Assembly: GCA_947631725.1 (NCBI GenBank)
Contig: CANRML010000041.1
Coordinates: forward strand, 1-10,710
Reading direction: 5' to 3'
DNA length: 10,710 bases
Source: an uncultured Clostridia bacterium
GTDB lineage: Bacteria; Bacillota; Clostridia; TANB77; CAG-508
This document shows, piece by piece, positions 6,853 through 10,710 of the stretch (the first letter of the stretch is position 1; every line of letters starts with the position of its first letter). The notes beneath the pieces were generated by a model, which worked only from the letters and a program-made list of their open reading frames with translations, was not told the origin of the DNA and ran no database searches. Made by a program: the position numbers and the translations under genes.

Positions 6853-6879
6853 TGAAAAAATAACATATTTTAAAAAATC

Positions 6880-6908
6880 TTGACATTTTTTACATATTAT
6901 GTTAAACT
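6880..6908 (+). promoter_or_regulatory. Sigma-A promoter of the structured RNA
   Basis: A perfect TTGACA (6880-6885), 17 bases, then TAAACT (6903-6908). Transcription is expected at about 6914-6916. No start codon with a ribosome binding site follows on this strand before the terminator. Confidence 0.75.
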
Positions 6909-6971
6909 AATTTATGCTAAAGTCCTACATGGATTTAGTACACTGTTCACCCCATATTTGGTATGTGAACT

Positions 6972-6990
6972 AAAAAAGGCTTTTGCCTTT
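6972..6990 (-). terminator. Candidate terminator of the ftsW-murG-kinase operon, inside the RNA gene
   Basis: On the minus strand, AAAGGC-AAAA-GCCTTT is followed by further T (six T in total from the stem arm on). It is the first hairpin with a T-tract after the kinase stop at 7110. If used, kinase transcripts run about 120 bases antisense to the RNA gene. Confidence 0.45.
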
Positions 6991-7083
6991 CTTTGAAACG
7001 AATTGTAAATACATTGAAAGGAATATTTTTAAATAATATAAAAATCTGTGCCCAAATCATTTATGCAATTCGTTCAAAGTTTT

Positions 7084-7111
7084 GGGGCTCTTCATAGAGC
7101 CCCCTTTTTTT
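7084..7111 (+). terminator. Intrinsic terminator of the structured RNA
   Basis: GGGGCTC (7084-7090) pairs perfectly with GAGCCCC (7097-7103) around a six-base loop, followed by C and seven T. The T-run overlaps the stop codon of the convergent sensor kinase gene (7110-7112). On the reverse strand the hairpin is followed by AAAAC, so it does not end kinase transcripts. Confidence 0.9.
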
Positions 7112-8364
7112 ATTGTTTCGTTGGAATTCTAATAACAACTTCTGTTCCTTTTCCTACTTCACTTTTTATATCAATACTTCCACCATTTTTATCTAATATC
7201 TCTTTTGCAATAGAAAGTCCTAAACCTGTTCCTCCGAGTTCTCTTGTACGTGCTTTATCTACACGATAAAATCTTTCAAAAATTCTTGTTAAATCTTCTT
7301 CTGGTATTCCTATTCCATTATCTATAATTTTTATATATGCATCTGTATATACAAATCCTACATAAATTTTAATCTCTCCACCATCTTTGGTATATTTAAT
7401 ACTATTTGTTAAAATATTAAGTACTACTCTTTCAATGTCATCTTTAACTGCATATACTGGTGGTACATCTGCTGTAACAAAGCATTTAACATCATGTTCT
7501 TTTTTCTTGATTTCTATCGCTAATTTTTCTTGAGATTTTTTTACAAGTTCTCCTAAATCAAAAGTTTCTTTATTTGTTGCAGCTTTTTTATTATCATATC
7601 TAGATAAAGTTAGTAAATCTGTTACTAGTCTTGCCATCCTTCTAGATTCTGATGCAATAACATTTAAAAATTTTGTTTTTGTTTCTTCATCAAATCCACC
7701 TTCTAATAATGTGTCTGCATATCCCATAATAGAAGTTATTGGTGTTTTTAATTCATGTGATACATCTGCTACAAATTCTTGTTGCATATTATCTAGTTTT
7801 ACATGTTCTGTAATGTCTTGTATTACTGCAATAACTCCATTTGGTAATTCTTTTTCATCTTTAAATGGTGCAAAATATACATCTACATATTTTTCATCTA
7901 CTTGTATTCTCTGCTCTGTTGATGTCCAAGTTTCTAAGTATATAATTTTCTCCATATTTATATCTAATTTAAATTTGCTAAAAATATCATCAAATGTATT
8001 ATCTTCTGGTCCGAATACTTAGCAAGTTCTTTGCAGCTGGGTTAATTAGAATAATATCTCCTTGTCTATTAAAAGCAATAATACCATCTGTCATATGTAA
8101 TAAAATAGTTTCTATTTGACTTTTTTGTGTTGATACATTGCTTAGCTTGTCCTTTAGTTCTACTGTCATAACATCTATGCTTTTTTCAGATTTAGCTAAT
8201 AAAATAGCAATAAAAATAGTAGCTACAATAGCTATCGCTATTGCAACTGCGATATAAATTTGCATTTCATGCATCTGGGAAAAATATACTCCTAAACATG
8301 TTATTAATAGCACTTCTATAATGCATATAATTAAAATGATTTTAGATTGTGTGGTTTTTAACAT
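7110..8364 (-). CDS. WalK/PhoR-like membrane sensor histidine kinase, interrupted by a one-base (+1) frameshift at a CGG codon
   Basis: Read with one base skipped at 8013, the gene gives a complete 417-residue kinase. It has two N-terminal membrane helices (about 8-28 and 36-58) with almost no extracellular part, a PAS domain (about 83-185), and an H box with the phospho-accepting H203 in VADVSHELKTP. The N box NILTNSIKYT lies around 316-325, G1 DNGIGIP at 348-354, the F box FERFYRVDKAR and G2 GGTGLGLS at 377-384. In the literal frame the first part stops after residue 121, following SI-CGG-ACC-AGA-AGA-TAA; skipping the C gives SI-GPEDNTFDDIF and leads into the second part. Nothing else is damaged. 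The start at 8364 lies two bases after murG, with its ribosome binding site (AAGGAAG) inside murG. No response regulator is adjacent. It probably senses cell-wall or membrane state, an inference from the operon and family. Confidence 0.85.
8011..8013 (-). other. Frameshift site in the kinase gene: ATT-CGG-ACC in frame, ATT-(C)-GGA-CCA after +1 shift
   Basis: The in-frame codon is CGG. The literal frame meets TAA four codons later; the +1 frame continues through the whole PAS, H-box and ATPase domains. The context is not a homopolymer. Confidence 0.8.
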
Positions 8365-8366
8365 TT

Positions 8367-9485
8367 TTATTCTTCCTTTACTAACTTTTCAATTTCTGAA
8401 TATATCATATTTTCTGCATTTTTTGTTTCTAATTTCATAGCGTTTTGTCCCATTATCTTCAGTTTATTATCCTTTAAAATTTCTTTGATAGTTTTATTTA
8501 GAATTTGTGCATCAAGTTTATCATCTAAAATAATTTTAGCTGCTTTTTGTTTTTCTAATACCTGTGCATTATATAACTGATGATTATTACTAACATTAGG
8601 TAATGGAACCAAGATAGATGGTTTCCCTAAATTTGCAAGTTCTGTTATTGTCATCGCACCACTTCTTGCTACAATCAAATCCGCAATATTCATAATTTCT
8701 TCCATATTATATATATATGGCACTATTTTTGCATTTTCTATGTAGTTTATATTCATTTGCTTTTCTTCTAGTTTTTCTTTTATGTCATCATATTGTTTTG
8801 GTCCTGTTGCCCATATGATTTGATACTGATTATTTTCTTTTCCTTCAATAATTCCAAATGCTGCTTGATTTATCTTTTTTGCTCCTTGGCTTCCTCCAAA
8901 AATTAAAACCACTGGAATATTTTCTTTAAGTCCTGATTTTTTTAGAATTTCTTGCTTTTCTTTTTCTGTATATTCTATCTTTTTATTTTTTACTGGTGTA
9001 CCTGTACAAACAATTCTTTTTGCATTTGGTATTCTTGAAATAGCATCTTCAAATGATACTAATATAGTATCTGTTTTTTTAGCTAGCATTTTAACTGCTT
9101 TCCCTGGAAATGCATTACTTTCATGAAGCAGTGTTGGAATACCTAATTTAGATGCTTCTGAAATTGTTGCCCCACAAATATATCCACCTGTTCCAATAAC
9201 AATGTCTGGTCTAAATTCTTTAATAATTTTTTTTGCTTGTTTAAATCCCTTCATTGTTTTTATTATATTTTTTAAATTATTTATTGTAATTTTTTTGCTT
9301 AAACCATAAGCATCAATTGTTTTTAATTCATATCCTGCTCTTGGAACTAAGTCATTTTCTAATCCTCGTGTTGTCCCTATAAATATAATTTTTGCATCTT
9401 TTCGTTCTTTTTTTATTTTATTAGCTATGGCAACTCCAGGATTAACATGGCCTGCTGTTCCTGCCGCTGCTATAATTACCTTCAT
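8367..9485 (-). CDS. murG: UDP-GlcNAc:lipid I N-acetylglucosaminyltransferase
   Basis: MurG adds GlcNAc to undecaprenyl-PP-MurNAc-pentapeptide (lipid I) to make lipid II at the inner face of the membrane. The 372-residue GT-B protein shows the N-terminal loop GTAGHVNPG (9-17; the usual form is GGTGGH), IGTGGYICG (about 97-105), LHESNAFPG (about 120-128; commonly HEQN), the loop GGSQGAKKIN at 197-206, and the donor-site segment VARSGAMTITELANLGKPS followed by NNHQLYNAQ. The start is placed at 9485 (MKVIIAAAG), the normal MurG N-terminus, with AAAGGGAT upstream; the frame is open to 9512 but that extension has no match to the family. It follows ftsW by 41 bases and precedes the kinase by two, a clear operon. 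It has no in-frame CGG codon. Confidence 0.95.
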   Translation of the reverse strand: MKVIIAAAGTAGHVNPGVAIANKIKKERKDAKIIFIGTTRGLENDLVPRAGYELKTIDAYGLSKKITINNLKNIIKTMKGFKQAKKIIKEFRPDIVIGTGGYICGATISEASKLGIPTLLHESNAFPGKAVKMLAKKTDTILVSFEDAISRIPNAKRIVCTGTPVKNKKIEYTEKEKQEILKKSGLKENIPVVLIFGGSQGAKKINQAAFGIIEGKENNQYQIIWATGPKQYDDIKEKLEEKQMNINYIENAKIVPYIYNMEEIMNIADLIVARSGAMTITELANLGKPSILVPLPNVSNNHQLYNAQVLEKQKAAKIILDDKLDAQILNKTIKEILKDNKLKIMGQNAMKLETKNAENMIYSEIEKLVKEE

Positions 9486-9526
9486 ATATACTATCATCCC
9501 TTTCTCAAACATAGCAAAATATATCT

Positions 9527-10655
9527 TTATTTAGCAGATGCTCTAGAAATATTTAATAGTACTCCCATCTCACAGAGCAATATAAATAAAGCTGTTCCAC
9601 CGGTAACTAAAAAACGGTAATGGCATCCCTGTTGGTGGCATTGATGATGTTACAACTGCTATATTTATAATAACTTGTATAGCAACTAAAGCTGTTATTC
9701 CAACTGCTAATAAGCTACCGAACATATCAGGAGCTTTCATAGCAATTAGTGCTCCTCTCCAAATAAATACTGCAAATAATAAAATAATAAAAGCGCATCC
9801 AATAAATCCTAATTCTTCTCCTATAATTGAAAAAATAAAGTCATTGTGAGGCTCTGGTATGTATAAGTATTTTTGTTTACTTTCTCCTAAACCAACTCCA
9901 AATAGTCCACCTGACCCAATTGCATATAAGCTTTGTATAACTTGCCAACCAGTTCCTTCTGCATCCTTCCATGGGTCTAAAAATGTTAATACTCTTTGTA
10001 ATCTATATGGTGATTTTATTATCAATAAAATAGCTCCTGGGATTCCTACTCCTCCCCCTACTGCTAAAAAATGTGAAAATTTGCATCCTGCAACAAGCAT
10101 CATAACACACATTATTCCAATAATAACAATCGAAGCACTAAAATGTGGTTGTAACATCAATAATAATATCAATGGTGCTATCATCAAAAAGTTTTTCATT
10201 AAGCCTTGCCAAAAATATGGTAATTTATCTCGATTTTTAACTAATGTGCCAGCATAAAATAGTATGACTAAAAATTTTACAATTTCTGAAGGTTGAAAAG
10301 ATAATGTATCTGTAATATATATCCATCTTTGTGAACCATTTATTTCTTTACCAACTAGCTTTACAGCTACTAGTAAAGCTAATGCAATCCACCATGCATG
10401 TTTATAAAATTTCTGATAAAATCTATAATCAATTTTTGATATTGCCATCATGGCAATTACACCTAATACAGCAAATATCAGCTGTTTATTAAAAAATTTA
10501 TAACTGTCACTCGTTTCTGCTAAAGCTGATGGTGAGCTTGCTGATAATACCATAATTAGACCTATTCCTAATAGGATAATAATAGTAATAAGTAGTGTAA
10601 AATCAATGGGATTATTTAAAAATCTTGAAAATCTCCCTGATTTTTTCTTTGCCAT
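9527..10655 (-). CDS. ftsW: FtsW-type SEDS peptidoglycan polymerase, interrupted by a one-base (+1) frameshift at a CGG codon
   Basis: SEDS membrane proteins polymerise glycan strands from lipid II together with a class B penicillin-binding protein. The N-terminus is short and basic (MAKKKSGRF), followed by about ten membrane helices. Signatures are QPSEIVKF, GSGGLFGVGLGESKQK and PEPHNDFIFSIIGEELGF, and the C-terminal PPTGMPLPFFSY. At this last motif the family has FFSYGG, but the literal frame reads FFSY-RWNSFIYIAL and stops at 9570. Skipping the C of the CGG codon at 9600-9602 gives FFSY-GGTALFILLCEMG and ends with NISRASAK and TAA at 9527-9529: 375 residues with the normal last membrane helix. 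Adjacent murG favours FtsW over RodA. The ATG at 10655 has AAGGAG upstream. A truncated form would lack the last helix and the conserved GG, so it would probably be inactive. Confidence 0.9.
9600..9602 (-). other. Frameshift site in ftsW: TAC-CGG-TGG in frame, TAC-(C)-GGT-GGA after +1 shift
   Basis: The position is fixed to the base by the conserved FFSYGG motif: FFSY is read in the literal frame and GG in the +1 frame. The literal frame stops ten codons later. The in-frame codon is CGG, as at 8011-8013. Confidence 0.88.
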
Positions 10656-10674
10656 ATTAGTCTCCTTCCTTTGT

Positions 10675-10710
10675 TTATATCACTTTTAATCCAATAACAC
10701 ATAAAACTAA
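10675..10710 (-). CDS. Possible C-terminal end of the gene before ftsW (perhaps mraY), partial
   Basis: Reading in from the right edge, one frame gives LVLCVIGLKVI and then TAA at 10675-10677, 19 bases before the ftsW start. A hydrophobic last helix followed by a short basic end would suit MraY, which often precedes ftsW and murG, whereas MurD normally ends in a soluble helix. Only eleven residues are visible, so this is a weak inference. Confidence 0.35.
   Translation of the reverse strand, partial: LVLCVIGLKVI

Larger units (their letters stand above)
6914..7111 (+). ncRNA. Structured non-coding RNA of about 195 nt with its own promoter and terminator (possibly 6S-like)
   Basis: The stretch has a consensus promoter in front and a strong terminator behind, but no coding frame with a ribosome binding site. 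Visible structure: hairpin GTTCAC/GTGAAC (6945-6970), hairpin AAAGGC-TTTT-GCCTTT (6975-6990), a 14-bp stem with one bulged A (6991-7005 with 7066-7079) enclosing a purine-rich GAAAGG and GTGCCC, then the terminator hairpin. An alternative pairing of GGATTTAG near 6931 with CCAAATC near 7053 and CAC with GTG would build a long rod and compete with the 14-bp stem. Length and the 5' part (AAAGTCCT ... GTACAC) recall Firmicutes 6S RNA, but I cannot confirm this from memory; another clostridial RNA family is equally possible. The gene downstream is convergent, so it is not a leader or riboswitch. Confidence 0.65.

Noticed and set aside
6788..6886. N-terminal extension of lepB from an ATG at 6886
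   Set aside because: The extension covers the lepB promoter, lacks a ribosome binding site and adds residues not seen in type I signal peptidases. The start at 6787 has AAAGGAG.
6914..7111. Riboswitch or T-box leader
   Set aside because: No gene follows on the plus strand; the next gene is convergent and the element ends in its own terminator.
7955..7999. Treating the kinase as two separate genes (7999-8364 and 7110-7955)
   Set aside because: The second part would start in the middle of the PAS domain without a ribosome binding site, and the bases between the parts code in the +1 frame for the missing PAS residues.
8011..9602. RF2-type or homopolymer slippage as the cause of the two shifts
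   Set aside because: There is no stop codon at the shift point, no Shine-Dalgarno-like sequence at the right short distance upstream, and no homopolymer. The P-site codons differ (ATT, TAC) and cannot re-pair in the +1 frame.
8011..9602. Absence of CGG codons taken alone as proof of codon reassignment
   Set aside because: In such AT-rich genomes CGG is rare by base composition, so zero in about 3,200 codons could be chance. Only the coincidence with both frameshifts carries weight.
9859..10257. Plus-strand open frame opposite ftsW, and similar ones at 1681-1944, 3032-3307, 4231-4455, 4633-5001, 4649-4846, 7048-7269 and 7711-8022
   Set aside because: All lie opposite or in another frame of well-supported genes, lack ribosome binding sites and give low-complexity or family-less proteins. 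They are shadows of the real coding frames.

Overview
The window is AT-rich with compact operons, strong AAGGAGG-type ribosome binding sites and Bacillota-type gene content (RicT next to HolB, murG next to ftsW, a 2[4Fe-4S] ferredoxin, a ferredoxin-linked 2-oxoacid oxidoreductase). It fits a strictly anaerobic, low-GC member of Clostridia or a close relative. No tRNA, rRNA, insertion sequence or CRISPR array is visible.

Left part, 1-4300: the last codons of an oxidoreductase alpha subunit and the complete beta subunit (porB) end at a terminator shared with a convergent pair, a GIY-YIG protein and an unrecognised 235-residue protein. A divergent gene encodes a flippase-like membrane protein with a TTG start. 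Next comes a two-gene unit that looks like a toxin-antitoxin pair (57-residue basic protein plus a PemK/MazF-like protein), with a promoter and a palindrome at its -10 box. Most of 3915-4060 is AT-rich, without any gene I can support.

Middle part, 4061-6852, minus strand: lepB, holB, ricT and a ferredoxin form one operon with a clear promoter (6824-6852) and terminator (4061-4089). Back to back with it, a plus-strand promoter drives a structured RNA of about 195 nt (about 6914-7111) with its own terminator. It encodes no protein and I cannot assign its family securely.

Right part, 7110-10710, minus strand: a cell-wall operon, probably the end of mraY, then ftsW, murG and a WalK/PhoR-like sensor kinase. 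Both ftsW and the kinase gene are interrupted by one extra base. In both cases the interruption falls exactly on an in-frame CGG codon, and skipping the C restores a Gly codon and the expected protein. My scan of every gene in the window finds no other in-frame CGG codon among about 3,200 codons, although CGG occurs nine times out of frame in the minus-strand genes. This points to CGG acting as a +1 frameshift (or unassigned) codon in this genome. It is the most interesting signal here, though an assembly error must be excluded first.
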